DNA of 64,000 nt from NCBI GenBank assembly GCA_965229765.1, contig CBDDJT010000003.1, forward strand, positions 620,001 to 684,000, in the 5' to 3' direction. The notes under the pieces were generated by a model. It made no database searches, had not been told where the DNA came from, and saw nothing but the letters and a program-made list of their open reading frames with translations. This DNA comes from ASV31 sp965229765. Its GTDB lineage: Bacteria > Pseudomonadota > Alphaproteobacteria > Rhodobacterales > Rhodobacteraceae. Below, piece after piece: positions 18,036-26,555 of the stretch (its first letter is position 1; every line of letters starts with the position of its first letter). A program made the translations under genes and the position numbers.

Positions 18036-19151
18036 TCAGACGCCGCCCCAGATTTCCTCGGCGCAGCGCACCACCAGTTCCAGCTTGCGGCGCTGGTCGT
18101 CGGGGGTAATCGCGTTGCCTTCCTCGGTCGAGGCAAAGCCGCACTGGGGCGCGATGCCCAGCTGGTCGATGTCGGCGTATTTCGACGCCTCTTCGAACTT
18201 GGACTTCAGCCAGTCCATGTCTTCCAGATCTCCGGCCTTCGTCGTGATGAACCCGGGCAGGACACGCTGCTTGCCCTTGGGCAGCAGCTTCAGCGGTTCA
18301 AGCCCGCCGGAGCGTTCGGTGTCGTACTCCATGAAGAACACGTCCACCCCGGTGTCGAATATCGCCTCTGCCGCCAGGTCGTAGGCGCCCTCGGCCGCGT
18401 GGGTCGAACGGAAGTTGCCCCGGCACATGTGCATGCCGATCACCATGTCCGACGGGCGGTCCTTGATCGCCTCGCGCATCATCCAGGAGTAGCGCTGGAT
18501 CAGCCAGTCGGGATCCTGCCCCGCCGCCTGCTTGTCTGCACGGTGCTTGGGGTCACAGAGATAGGCGAAGAAGATGTCGTCCATCTGCAAATAGCGGCAC
18601 CCGGCCGCGTAGAACTTGGCGACCGCCTTCTTGTAGGTCGCGGCGATGGCGGCGGTGAACGCCTCGACATCCTCGCGGTATTCCTTGACGTGGATGTCGT
18701 CGAGCGCGGTGCGGAAATGGCAGCAGGACGGACCGGGGATCGAGATCTTGGGCACCACGTTCGTGTGATCCCTCACGAAGGTAAAATGCTCCAGCATCGG
18801 GTGATCGTCCGGGAAGTCGAGCGGCGCTGTGATGGTCGGGAAGATCGGGCGCAGCTTGACGCCGGCGAACTGCACGCCCTCGTCGCGTTCCTCGAGGTCG
18901 AGGCCGGTCAGCATACCCATGAAATCATAGTGCCAGAAGGACCGGCGCGCCTCGCCGTCGGTCACGGCCTTCAGGCCGACGTCTTCCTGCATCTTGATGA
19001 GATCGGGGATCGCGGCATCCTCGGCCGCCTTCAGGTCGGCCGCCGAGATCGATTTTTCCTCGAAGAACTTCTTGCGCGCCGCGGTCACCGACGCCGGGCG
19101 CAAGAGGCTGCCGACGTGATCGGCGCGAAACGGTGGGGTCATGTCAGTCAT
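18036..19151 (-). CDS. MetE C-terminal-like (cobalamin-independent methionine synthase II family) protein
   Basis: The 371-residue protein starts with FRADHVGSLLRPASV, the typical opening of the YxjG/MetE-C family, and has VTDGEARRSFWHYDF and CRYLQMDDIFFAYL. The putative zinc-thiolate regions are GMHMCRGNF (His/Cys) and the late APQCGFAST with the second Cys. Full MetE is about 750 residues; this family contains only the catalytic barrel and usually methylates or demethylates unknown substrates. It is the last gene of the gntR-dctPQM operon, 80 bases after dctM. Its placement with a methoxyaromatic-type P450 and a hydroxycinnamoyl ligase suggests C1 transfer linked to the imported substrate, but that is inference. 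Confidence 0.8.
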   Translation of the reverse strand: MTDMTPPFRADHVGSLLRPASVTAARKKFFEEKSISAADLKAAEDAAIPDLIKMQEDVGLKAVTDGEARRSFWHYDFMGMLTGLDLEERDEGVQFAGVKLRPIFPTITAPLDFPDDHPMLEHFTFVRDHTNVVPKISIPGPSCCHFRTALDDIHVKEYREDVEAFTAAIAATYKKAVAKFYAAGCRYLQMDDIFFAYLCDPKHRADKQAAGQDPDWLIQRYSWMMREAIKDRPSDMVIGMHMCRGNFRSTHAAEGAYDLAAEAIFDTGVDVFFMEYDTERSGGLEPLKLLPKGKQRVLPGFITTKAGDLEDMDWLKSKFEEASKYADIDQLGIAPQCGFASTEEGNAITPDDQRRKLELVVRCAEEIWGGV

Positions 19152-19231
19152 GGGTATCCTCCCTCATCATGATTGTATGGGCCCGCCCGCCCAACGGGTT
19201 GGCCCGACTTGTTGGCGGCCCGTGCCGGGCC

Positions 19232-20587
19232 CTATCCATTCAGCAATGACGGCAGCCAAAGCGTGATTGCGGGAAACGCGAAGAGGATCGTGACGCGCAC
19301 GATCTCGGCACCAAAAAACGGCAGAACGCCCTTGAACGTCTCGATCATTGGGATGTCCTTTGCCAACGCAGAGATGACGAACACGTTCATGCCGACCGGC
19401 GGCGTGATCAGTCCCAGTTCCACCACGATCAAGGCCAGGATGCCGAACCAGATCTTCAGCTCCTCCGTCGACATGCCAAAGCCCGATCCCTCGGCCGGCA
19501 TGTAGAGACCGCCGTTGAGCTCGACCAGCACGGGCCAGAAGAACGGGATCACCAGCAGGATCATCGACAGGCTGTCCATCAGGCAGCCCAGCGCGATCAG
19601 CGCCACCAAAAGCAAGCCCACGACCATGAACGGCGCGATGCCCGAACCGGCGATCCAGTCGGCCGTGGCCTGCGGCAGGCCGATCCGGCTCATGAAGATC
19701 TTCATCAGTTCGGCCCCAAGGATGATAAGATAGATCATCCCGGTCGTGCCTGCGGTCTCCTTTAGGGAATCCTTCAGCTCTTCCCATCGGACAGAACCGC
19801 GGAACATCCCGTAGATCCACACCAGCACGACGCCGACGGCAGCCGCCGGCGTGGGGTTGAAGAACCCGCCGTAGATGCCGCCCAGCACCAGACCGAAGAT
19901 CACCAGCACCGGGATCACACCCAGCGTGGCCGACATGAATTCCGCCCGGTCGGCGGCCCCGCCCTTGGGGCCGGCCTCGGGCCTTATCGCCACGTAGATC
20001 GCGATGGTCACGATGAACAGCAGCACCGCAAGGATACCGGGGATCATCGCGGCCGCGAACATCGTGACGATGTTGGCCTCGACGATGATGGCATAGATGA
20101 TCAGAACCACCGATGGCGGGATCAGGATGCCCAGAACACCGCCTGCCGCCAGCGACCCCGTCGCCAGCGCACCCGAATAGTTGTAGCGCTTGAGTTCCGG
20201 CAGCGCGACCTTGCCCATTGTGGACGCGGTGGCCAGCGACGATCCGCACACGGCGCCAAATCCCGCGCAGCCAGCGATCGCGGCCATTGCCGTGCCACCG
20301 CGCATCCAGCCAAGCCAGGCGTTTGCGCCGCGAAACAGCGCCTGGCTCAGCCCCGCGCGCGAGGCGAGCGCGCCCATCAGCACGAACATCGGCACGACCG
20401 ACAGGCCGTAGTTCGAAAAGACACCCCAGCCCAGTGTCTTGAGCTGGCTTAGCACAGGCAGCCAGCCGTTCACCATGACGATGCCGACGCCGCCGACAAG
20501 GATCATGGAATAGGCAATTGGAATTCGGATCGCGATCAATGCGACCAGAATGACAAGGCCCAGAATTCCAAGCGTGATCGGGTCCAT
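19232..20587 (-). CDS. dctM: TRAP transporter large permease (DctM)
   Basis: The 451-residue membrane protein has about twelve hydrophobic segments and the DctM blocks GGTAMAAIAGCAGFGAVCGSSLATASTMGKV, split around residues 92-125, GVLGILIPPSVVLIIYAI, and the late ELGLITPPVGMNVFVI. It is the sodium-coupled transport subunit. It lies 6 bases after dctQ, in the gntR-dctP-dctQ-dctM-metE-like operon. Substrate specificity resides in the partner DctP protein; a carboxylate, perhaps an aromatic acid, is expected from context. Confidence 0.93.
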   Translation of the reverse strand: MDPITLGILGLVILVALIAIRIPIAYSMILVGGVGIVMVNGWLPVLSQLKTLGWGVFSNYGLSVVPMFVLMGALASRAGLSQALFRGANAWLGWMRGGTAMAAIAGCAGFGAVCGSSLATASTMGKVALPELKRYNYSGALATGSLAAGGVLGILIPPSVVLIIYAIIVEANIVTMFAAAMIPGILAVLLFIVTIAIYVAIRPEAGPKGGAADRAEFMSATLGVIPVLVIFGLVLGGIYGGFFNPTPAAAVGVVLVWIYGMFRGSVRWEELKDSLKETAGTTGMIYLIILGAELMKIFMSRIGLPQATADWIAGSGIAPFMVVGLLLVALIALGCLMDSLSMILLVIPFFWPVLVELNGGLYMPAEGSGFGMSTEELKIWFGILALIVVELGLITPPVGMNVFVISALAKDIPMIETFKGVLPFFGAEIVRVTILFAFPAITLWLPSLLNG

Positions 20588-20593
20588 CCCGGC

Positions 20594-21106
20594 CTAGCCC
20601 CGCAGGATATCGCGCACAGCATCGACCAGCGAGGCAAGGCTCGCCAGCGCCAGCAGCGCAAGGGAAATGAGACAGGGGGCATAGCCCCACCAAAGGGGGA
20701 TCTGAAGGATCGCGGTCGTCGAATCGTATGTCCGCTGATCCAGCATTCCGTGGTACATGCGCCACAGCAGGATCACCCCGAAGATCAGCGCCACCAGAGC
20801 GCCGAGAAGCGAAAAGAGGGACAGCCAGAACCTCGACGCACGGGCCGTGAAGATGTCCGCAGTCACGTTCAGCCCCGCGATCTGGCAATAGGGAAGAAAG
20901 GAAAAGGCCGCGATGGCGACACCAAGTTCGGTCAGTTCGAAGTCGCCGGGGACGGCCTTGTTGAAGATCGCCGCCCCAACCACCGAGACGACATTCACCA
21001 AAACCACGCCCAAAAGCACCAACCCGCCAAGAACAGCCCAGGCGGTGCAGATACGAAGGACGAGGCCCGAAGGCCTCGTCCCCGTGGTTGCAGTTCCGGC
21101 GTCCAT
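20594..21106 (-). CDS. dctQ: TRAP transporter small permease (DctQ)
   Basis: The 170-residue protein has four hydrophobic helices, the expected DctQ topology, with ELGVAIAAFSFLPYCQIAGLNVTAD-type central region containing the conserved glu-leu pair before helix 2. It pairs with the large permease. Its ATG (21104-21106) overlaps the dctP stop by one base. A perfect 10-bp hairpin lies in its codons about 9-16 (21058-21081). Confidence 0.88.
   Translation of the reverse strand: MDAGTATTGTRPSGLVLRICTAWAVLGGLVLLGVVLVNVVSVVGAAIFNKAVPGDFELTELGVAIAAFSFLPYCQIAGLNVTADIFTARASRFWLSLFSLLGALVALIFGVILLWRMYHGMLDQRTYDSTTAILQIPLWWGYAPCLISLALLALASLASLVDAVRDILRG
21058..21081 (-). promoter_or_regulatory. Intercistronic-type hairpin just after dctP, inside the start of dctQ
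   Basis: A perfect 10-bp stem (21058-21067 with 21072-21081) and 4-base loop starts 24 bases downstream of the dctP stop on the minus strand. It is positioned to protect the dctP message or attenuate the permease genes. Comparable hairpins occur in three other transporter operons of the window. Confidence 0.55.
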
Positions 21107-22143
21107 TACTCGGCGTTCGCCGCGATCAGTTCCTTGGCGCGCGCGACCAGGGCCTCGCCGTCAAGTCCCTTGCCGTTCACTTCCTCGATCCAGCGCTGCT
21201 GAACCGGTGTCAGAACGTCGAGGAAAGCCTGGGTTTCGGCCTCGGTCAGCGTGATGTGGGTCTTGCCCGCATCGGTCGCCATCTTGATGCCGAAGTCGTC
21301 GCCGCCGCGCCACACGTCGGCTACGGTCCCCCACCAGTCCCGGCCAGATGCGTCGCTGAAGGCCTTCTTGATGTCATCCGGCAGACCGTCCCAGCGGGCC
21401 TGATTCATCGAAACCTGAAAGGTCGTGGTTCCGAAACGCGTCTCGTCGGCACCCTCGATGAAATAGTCGATCTGGTTCTGAAGTTGCAGCGGCGGAATGA
21501 TCTCCCACGGCAGCAGCGTCGCATCGACCACCTTCTTGGACAGCGCCGAGGGCACTTCCGGCACGGGCATGGCCAGCGGCGAGGCCCCCAGAGCTTCGAT
21601 CACCCACGCACCAGTACGCGACGGGATGCGGATCTTCATGCCTTCCATGTCGGCAGGCGAGCGCACTTCCTTGTCCACGGTCATCAGGGCTTGACCGGCG
21701 TGCACGTGCAGCCACATCACCTCCAGCCCCTTGTAGTCCTCGGACAGGTGATCCTCGAACATGTCGTACATGGCAAGGTTGGCTGCCTTGATGTCGTTCA
21801 GGTAGACACCGGGCAGTTCGAACACCTCGGTGCGCGGGAACTGACCGGGCGTGTAGCCGTTGACCGTCCAGATCAGATCGACCACGCCATCGCGGGCCTG
21901 CTGAACGAGTTCCGGCGGGGTGCCGCCAAGGGTCATGGCCGGGAAGATCTCGATCTTCACGCGCCCGCCCGAGTTTTCCTCGACCTGCTTGACCCAGGGT
22001 TCAAGCATGTTGCGCTGTGCCGGCGCCTGCGCGCCAAGCAGATGGTGCAGCTTGAAGGTGTATTCCTGCGCCGTTGCGGCGCCTGCCAGGCCAAGCGCAA
22101 GCACGCTGCCCGCCACCGCCGTCATGATACCGTTGAGTTTCAT
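21106..22143 (-). CDS. dctP: TRAP transporter substrate-binding protein (DctP)
   Basis: The 345-residue protein has an N-terminal secretion signal (hydrophobic stretch about residues 8-25, cleavage near ATAQ/EY). The mature domain begins YTFKLHHLLG; GGRVKIEIFPAMTLGG follows, then the family block MKIRIPSRTGAWVIEALGASP with the arginine that normally binds the substrate carboxylate. It acts in the periplasm and delivers ligand to DctQM. The gntR stop overlaps its start by four bases. The ligand is unknown, but the shared GTATAC sites with the P450 gene suggest the P450 substrate or a precursor. Confidence 0.92.
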   Translation of the reverse strand: MKLNGIMTAVAGSVLALGLAGAATAQEYTFKLHHLLGAQAPAQRNMLEPWVKQVEENSGGRVKIEIFPAMTLGGTPPELVQQARDGVVDLIWTVNGYTPGQFPRTEVFELPGVYLNDIKAANLAMYDMFEDHLSEDYKGLEVMWLHVHAGQALMTVDKEVRSPADMEGMKIRIPSRTGAWVIEALGASPLAMPVPEVPSALSKKVVDATLLPWEIIPPLQLQNQIDYFIEGADETRFGTTTFQVSMNQARWDGLPDDIKKAFSDASGRDWWGTVADVWRGGDDFGIKMATDAGKTHITLTEAETQAFLDVLTPVQQRWIEEVNGKGLDGEALVARAKELIAANAE

Positions 22144-22916
22144 TGAGTCCTCCCTTTGATGTTCACGTCTGGTGTTCCGGCCAGCATCGACAGGCCGGGA
22201 ATGTCATGCACAAGCCCGTCTTCGGACTGCATAAGTGCGTCAAGGTTCTGCCGCGCAAGGCGCGCGTGTTCCCGGGCCAGCATCTCGGCCCGGCCGCCTT
22301 CCCGTCTTGCGACCGAATCGAGCAGCGCCCGGTGCTGCGCCTGAGCCACGTAGAGCGATCGGCGCACCGGAACGAGGTGCTCTTGCGACTGAAGGAATGC
22401 ACTGGGCGAGGCCATGGGCATCCGATAGGCGCGTTCCGCCTCGCGCTGAAGCGTCACCGAGCCAGCAAGCCTGATCAGGGCACGATGGAATTCGGCGTTG
22501 AGTTCGGCGTAGCGTTCGAAGTCGATCCGTGGCTCGGCATCGCCCAGCGCGACGTCTATGAGGTCCACCAGCTCTTCGCAGCGCTCGAATGCGCCCAGAG
22601 CAGGGCCGCGTTCAGCCGCAAGCCGGACGATCGTGCCTTCCAGAACGCCTCTCAGTTCGATCGCGTCGATCACGTCGTGCGTGGAAAAGCTGCGCACGGT
22701 GCAACGGCCAGAGCTTGTGCGCTCCAGCAGTCCTTCATCGACCAGCTGCGCAAGCGCCTCGCGCGTCGGGGTTCTTGATATCCCGATCATCTCGGCGGCG
22801 GCGGTTTCGGATATATGGGTATCCGCACCAAACTCTCCCGACAGGATGCGCGACCGGAGAATGCGAACCGCACGCTCGGACTGCAGCTTCTTGCCAGTGC
22901 CCGCGTATGTTGCCAC
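22140..22916 (-). CDS. GntR family regulator with FCD domain
   Basis: The protein (about 258 residues) has an N-terminal winged helix with the GntR recognition block ISRTPTREALAQLVDEGLLER (about residues 46-66 from this start) and an all-helical FCD effector domain containing ELNAEFHRALIRLAG with its metal-binding Asn/His pattern. GTG 22916 is chosen because GGGAGGA lies directly upstream at workable spacing; the open frame extends four codons to a TTG at 22928. It overlaps dctP by four bases, so it is the first gene of the TRAP operon. The intergenic region upstream carries GTATAC-core repeats typical of this regulator subfamily, implying autoregulation and control of the divergent P450 gene. 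Confidence 0.88.
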   Translation of the reverse strand: MATYAGTGKKLQSERAVRILRSRILSGEFGADTHISETAAAEMIGISRTPTREALAQLVDEGLLERTSSGRCTVRSFSTHDVIDAIELRGVLEGTIVRLAAERGPALGAFERCEELVDLIDVALGDAEPRIDFERYAELNAEFHRALIRLAGSVTLQREAERAYRMPMASPSAFLQSQEHLVPVRRSLYVAQAQHRALLDSVARREGGRAEMLAREHARLARQNLDALMQSEDGLVHDIPGLSMLAGTPDVNIKGRTQ

Positions 22917-22958
22917 GACTCCTCCCAAAGCCCGGGTAACACCCGCGCCTTCATAACC

Positions 22959-22997
22959 TGTATACCGAAGGCAGTCAAAGCCGAACTTTTGTATACC
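22959..22997. promoter_or_regulatory. Two GTATACC sites, candidate GntR operators before gntR-dctPQM
   Basis: TGTATACC occurs at 22959-22966 and again at 22990-22997, the cores being 31 bases apart, which puts them on nearly the same face of the helix. They sit 43-81 bases upstream of the gntR start. The core GTATAC is palindromic and resembles published operators of FCD-type GntR regulators. Confidence 0.6.
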
Positions 22998-23143
22998 ATA
23001 TCAGCGCGCCACACCACGGACGGCCCACGCGACGCCAAGGCGACTGACCCTGAATGTCCCTTTCTACTATGCACAAATTCGCCCTATCGGCGAGAGCTTG
23101 CCTGACTTGCCCGGATGCCAGTCGAGAAAAAAATGACATCAAC

Positions 23144-23171
23144 GGTATACAGTTGTAAATTCTCCTGTACA
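23144..23171. promoter_or_regulatory. GGTATACA site plus GTACAC half-match, candidate GntR operator before the P450 gene
   Basis: GGTATACAG at 23144-23152 is the mirror of the two sites near gntR, and CCTGTACAC follows at about 23164-23172. They lie 50-75 bases upstream of the P450 ATG. Sharing the site with the divergent operon is the basis for proposing joint control. Confidence 0.55.
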
Positions 23172-23219
23172 CTGGTTCGCGGTTCGCACCGCCAACGCCA
23201 TGCAGGGGAAACCGCCGCC

Positions 23220-24419
23220 ATGAACATCGCTTCACACATCGCCCCGCGTCTTGCGCCGCTCGACACCGACATCACTCTGGAGATGCTCGATCACGCGCCC
23301 TACCCGATCTACCGGCGCCTGCGGCGTCAGGCGCCGGTGCTTCGCGTGAAGGCTGCACGGCGGACGCTTCTGACCCGCGCCGAGGACTGCAAGTTCGTCA
23401 AGGACACGCCCGGGATCTTCAGTTCCGACGACCCCAACACCCCGATGAGGCGCGCCTTTCATGCGCACACCCTGATGCGAAAGGATGGCGCAGAGCACCA
23501 GCGCGAACGCATGGCGATGGCCCCTGCGTTCAACCCAAAGGTCATCCAGTCCGTGTGGATGCCGAAGTACAGGGAAATCGCGACTGACTACGTCGCTCGC
23601 CTGCCGCGCGGCGAAACCGTCGATCTCTTTCGCCTGCTGGCGGGGCCCTATGCCGCGCGCGGCCTTGCCGTGCTGCTGGGTGTCGAAGACGCGACGGATG
23701 ACCAGATGCAGCACTGGAGCCAGGCGCTCATTGACGGCGCCGGGAACTTCGGCTGGCAACCCGAACCGTTTGCCATATCGGATCGCGCCAATGTCGGGAT
23801 GGATGCCCTCTTCAACCGGTTGCACGACCGTCACACCGCGAACCCGAACCCTTCGGCCCTGTCGGTGATGTTGAACGCCGATGACCCGATTCCCACCTCC
23901 CAGATCCATGCGAACCTGAAGGTGGCCATCGGTGGCGGCATCAACGAACCGCGCGACGCCCTGTGCACCATCCTTTATGGCCTGCTGACCAACCCCGGCC
24001 AGATGGCGCAGGTGATGCGGGACGGTGACTGGGATCGCGCGTTTGAGGAAGGCGTGCGCTGGGTCGCCCCGATCCAGGCGTCCTCGCGCCTCGTGACAGA
24101 AGACGTCGAGATCCGCGGTTGCCTGATCCCCAAGGGAGACACGGTTATGACGATCCAGGCTTCAGCCAACAGGGACGAGGACATCTGGGACGACGGCGAG
24201 GTCTTCAACGTCTACCGCGACCGCGCCCCGCACCAGGCTTTCGGCAACGGCCCGCACTTTTGCCAGGGCACCCATGTCGCGCGGCGCGCCATCGGGCAGG
24301 TGATGCTGCCCATCCTCTTCGACCGCTTCCCGCGGATGACACTTCCCGATCCCAATGCGGTCATCTGGCGCGGCTTTGGCTTTCGCGGGCCGGTTACCCT
24401 TCCGGTAGCGCTAAACTAG
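23220..24419 (+). CDS. Cytochrome P450, GcoA (CYP255)-like aromatic O-demethylase candidate
   Basis: The 399-residue P450 has the haem-ligand block FGNGPHFCQGTHVARR with Cys348, an ExxR motif in FEEGVRWVAP, and an I-helix that reads GGGINEPRDAL instead of the usual AGxET. From memory, guaiacol O-demethylase GcoA has a QEP at the same place and ends with a closely similar WGFRGP block; here the end reads IWRGFGFRGPVTL. That makes O-demethylation of a methoxyaromatic the best guess. ATG 23220 gives a normal P450 N-terminus; the open frame to 23115 overlaps the operator. No reductase (GcoB-type) or ferredoxin gene is nearby. Confidence 0.85.
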   Translation: MNIASHIAPRLAPLDTDITLEMLDHAPYPIYRRLRRQAPVLRVKAARRTLLTRAEDCKFVKDTPGIFSSDDPNTPMRRAFHAHTLMRKDGAEHQRERMAMAPAFNPKVIQSVWMPKYREIATDYVARLPRGETVDLFRLLAGPYAARGLAVLLGVEDATDDQMQHWSQALIDGAGNFGWQPEPFAISDRANVGMDALFNRLHDRHTANPNPSALSVMLNADDPIPTSQIHANLKVAIGGGINEPRDALCTILYGLLTNPGQMAQVMRDGDWDRAFEEGVRWVAPIQASSRLVTEDVEIRGCLIPKGDTVMTIQASANRDEDIWDDGEVFNVYRDRAPHQAFGNGPHFCQGTHVARRAIGQVMLPILFDRFPRMTLPDPNAVIWRGFGFRGPVTLPVALN

Positions 24420-24425
24420 GCACGC

Positions 24426-24461
24426 GCGGCGTTTTGACGCCCGGACCACCCAAAACGCCGC
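24426..24461 (+). terminator. Hairpin after the P450 gene
   Basis: Arms 24426-24436 and 24451-24461 pair perfectly over 11 bases with a 14-base loop, 6 bases after the P450 stop. The remaining 280 bases up to 24739 contain no supported gene; the region probably carries the promoter of the halogenase-like gene, but I see no convincing -35/-10 pair. Confidence 0.6.
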
Positions 24462-24739
24462 CAGCCCCAATGGAAACAAGATTGCGGGGCGCGGCGGCCA
24501 TCATGGGTCGCATCCGGGCCCCGGCAAGGTCTGGATTTCAGGCCTTGAAACCCAGCATTCACACATAGTTGTTGAACCATGATATGTTTCTGAACCTGAT
24601 CTCGACATGCCCATAGCAAGCTTCCCTCTTCGGACAACGCCCAGGACCCAGGGCCGTTTGGCCTTCACCGCCGGGGCATGCCGTGGCATGATCGGGACTA
24701 TTGTCACCAACAACTTCCAGAGCTGAGGGACAACTCGCC

Positions 24740-26488
24740 ATGGCTGGACATTGGAATACGGATGTTGACGTCGCCATCTGCGGCGGCGGATTTGCGGGGC
24801 TTCTGCTGGCGCGCCAGCTGAGGCTTCAGAACCCAGAGGCGACCGTCACCGTGATCGACCGGCTGACACGCCCGCTGCCGGAAGCGGCTTTCAAGATCGG
24901 CGAGTCGACGGTCGAGCTTGCGTCCTACTACATGCGCGACATCCTTCAGATGGCAGACTATATGGACGAGGCCCATTTGCGCAAACTGGGCCTGCGGTTC
25001 TTCTTCTCTGACGAGAAGGGAAACTACGACGTGGCGGGGCGGCCCGAATACGGTCTGAGCAACTTCGCCACCAAGCCTTCCTACCAGATTGACCGCGGAC
25101 GGTTCGAGAACGATCTGCGCGACATGATTGTCAAGGATGGCGCCCAACTGATGGAGGGCACCCGGATCCTTGGCGTCGAGATCAACGAGGGCGAGGCGCC
25201 GCACGTGGTGACCTACCAGCGCGAAGGTGAGGAACCGCAGACCATGACCGCCCGCTGGGTGATCGACGCGTCCGGCCGCAAGCAGATGATCCAGCGCCAG
25301 CTTGGCCTGAGCAAACGGCGCGAGGCCGACCACAACGCCGTGTGGTTCCGCGTCGATGGCGAATTCAACGTCGATGATCTGGTGCCTGCGGAAACGTCCG
25401 AGTGGCACGACCGGGTTCCTGGCCGCAAGCGCTGGTTCTCGACCAACCACTTCGTCGGAAACGGATACTGGGTCTGGATCATCCCGCTCGCCTCGGGCAA
25501 GACCTCGATCGGGATCGTCGCGGACCAGAACTATCACCCGCTTGAGACGTTTCAGACCCGCCCCCGCGCGCTGGAGTGGCTGGCAAAGCACGAGCCCGCG
25601 CTGGCAAAACACCTTGAGAACTTCGAACTGCTCGATTTCGGCGCGATCAAGAACTACAGCCACACGTCCTCGCGCGTGTTCTCGGCGGACGGTTGGGCCT
25701 GCATCGGCGATGCGGGCGTCTTTGCCGACCCGATGTACGCCCCCGGCGCCGACCTTGTCTCTTTTGCCTGCTGCTGCACGGCGTGGATGGTGGCCGAGGA
25801 CATGGCAGGCCGCCTGACGCCGGAGATGACCGAAGAGAAAAGCCGCTTCATCATCACGCTGGGCGAGCTTCTGACGCGGTCGCTTCAGGTCAACTATCAC
25901 ATCCTGGGCAACCCGCAGGCGATGGCGACAAAGCTGTTCTGGGACATCACCGCAGGCTGGGCTTTCGTTCAGCCGCTGATGTTCGGGCAGACCTTCCTCG
26001 ACAGCGAAAAGCACGCCAAGATCCGCACGGCATCGAAGAACTTCTTCTTCATGTCACTTCAGATGAACACCCTGTTCTCGGATTGGCGCGACAAGGGCAA
26101 AGGCATCCTGCACTTCGATTTCATCGATTACCTGGAGGTGCCGGAAATCCGCGCCATGCGCGAGCGCAACCTGATCCCGAACAAGTCGATAGAGGATCTG
26201 GTCGAAGACCAGCACATGAACATGCGCCTGATGGAGGACATGACGGTTGTGATGTTCAGGATGGCGGTCGCCGACTGCCTGCCCGATCATGCCCACAAGC
26301 TGGAAGGCCGCTGGCTGAACCCCTTCGCAATCTCGCTCAATCCCGATGAATGGGAAGAGCGCGGGCTGTTCAACCCGCGGTCAGAGCCTCGGGATCTGTC
26401 CTACCTGACCGATCCGCTGTACGCGATGTTCAACGTGCCGGAACCGACGGAACCCGACGAAGCGCACCTGATCGCCCCGGCGGCCTGA
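24740..26488 (+). CDS. Flavin-dependent halogenase-like FAD monooxygenase
   Basis: The 582-residue protein has an N-terminal GxGxxG FAD loop (VAICGGGFAGLLLARQL), an IGEST block, and a lysine in LRKLGLRFF (Lys82) close to where halogenases carry the catalytic lysine. YWVWIIP (about residues 243-249) matches the WxWxIP halogenase motif, and FADPMYAPGADL resembles FxxPxYSxGxNL but lacks the serine and asparagine. The C-terminal 200 residues are longer than in a simple hydroxylase. The predicted chemistry is halogenation or hydroxylation of an electron-rich ring with reduced FAD. GAGGGA at 24725-24730 fixes ATG 24740; the TTG at 24701 has no such site. No flavin reductase is adjacent. Confidence 0.8.
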   Translation: MAGHWNTDVDVAICGGGFAGLLLARQLRLQNPEATVTVIDRLTRPLPEAAFKIGESTVELASYYMRDILQMADYMDEAHLRKLGLRFFFSDEKGNYDVAGRPEYGLSNFATKPSYQIDRGRFENDLRDMIVKDGAQLMEGTRILGVEINEGEAPHVVTYQREGEEPQTMTARWVIDASGRKQMIQRQLGLSKRREADHNAVWFRVDGEFNVDDLVPAETSEWHDRVPGRKRWFSTNHFVGNGYWVWIIPLASGKTSIGIVADQNYHPLETFQTRPRALEWLAKHEPALAKHLENFELLDFGAIKNYSHTSSRVFSADGWACIGDAGVFADPMYAPGADLVSFACCCTAWMVAEDMAGRLTPEMTEEKSRFIITLGELLTRSLQVNYHILGNPQAMATKLFWDITAGWAFVQPLMFGQTFLDSEKHAKIRTASKNFFFMSLQMNTLFSDWRDKGKGILHFDFIDYLEVPEIRAMRERNLIPNKSIEDLVEDQHMNMRLMEDMTVVMFRMAVADCLPDHAHKLEGRWLNPFAISLNPDEWEERGLFNPRSEPRDLSYLTDPLYAMFNVPEPTEPDEAHLIAPAA

Positions 26489-26509
26489 CGGTTCACTTGC
26501 ATGATGGCA

Positions 26510-26543
26510 CAAACGCCGCGGCCCCCGGGGGTTGCGGCGTTTG
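26510..26543. terminator. Bidirectional hairpin between convergent genes
   Basis: Arms 26510-26519 and 26534-26543 pair perfectly over 10 bases with a GC-rich 14-base loop, between the halogenase-like gene (ends 26488) and the convergent FAD-linked oxidase (ends 26556). The arm sequence, (C)AAACGCCGC, is nearly the same as in the hairpin after the P450 gene. Confidence 0.65.
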
Positions 26544-26555
26544 CACGTGGGTCGC

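Noticed and set aside
18036..19151. Calling the MetE-like gene a true methionine synthase
   Set aside because: It has only the C-terminal catalytic barrel and sits in a transporter operon, so methionine synthesis is not supported.
23115..23219. N-terminal extension of the P450 to an ATG at 23115
   Set aside because: The added 35 residues are Cys/Arg-rich and unlike P450 N-termini, and the segment contains the candidate GntR operator.
24701..24739. TTG start at 24701 for the halogenase-like gene
   Set aside because: The GAGGGA at 24725-24730 fits the ATG at 24740, whose product begins right before the FAD loop.
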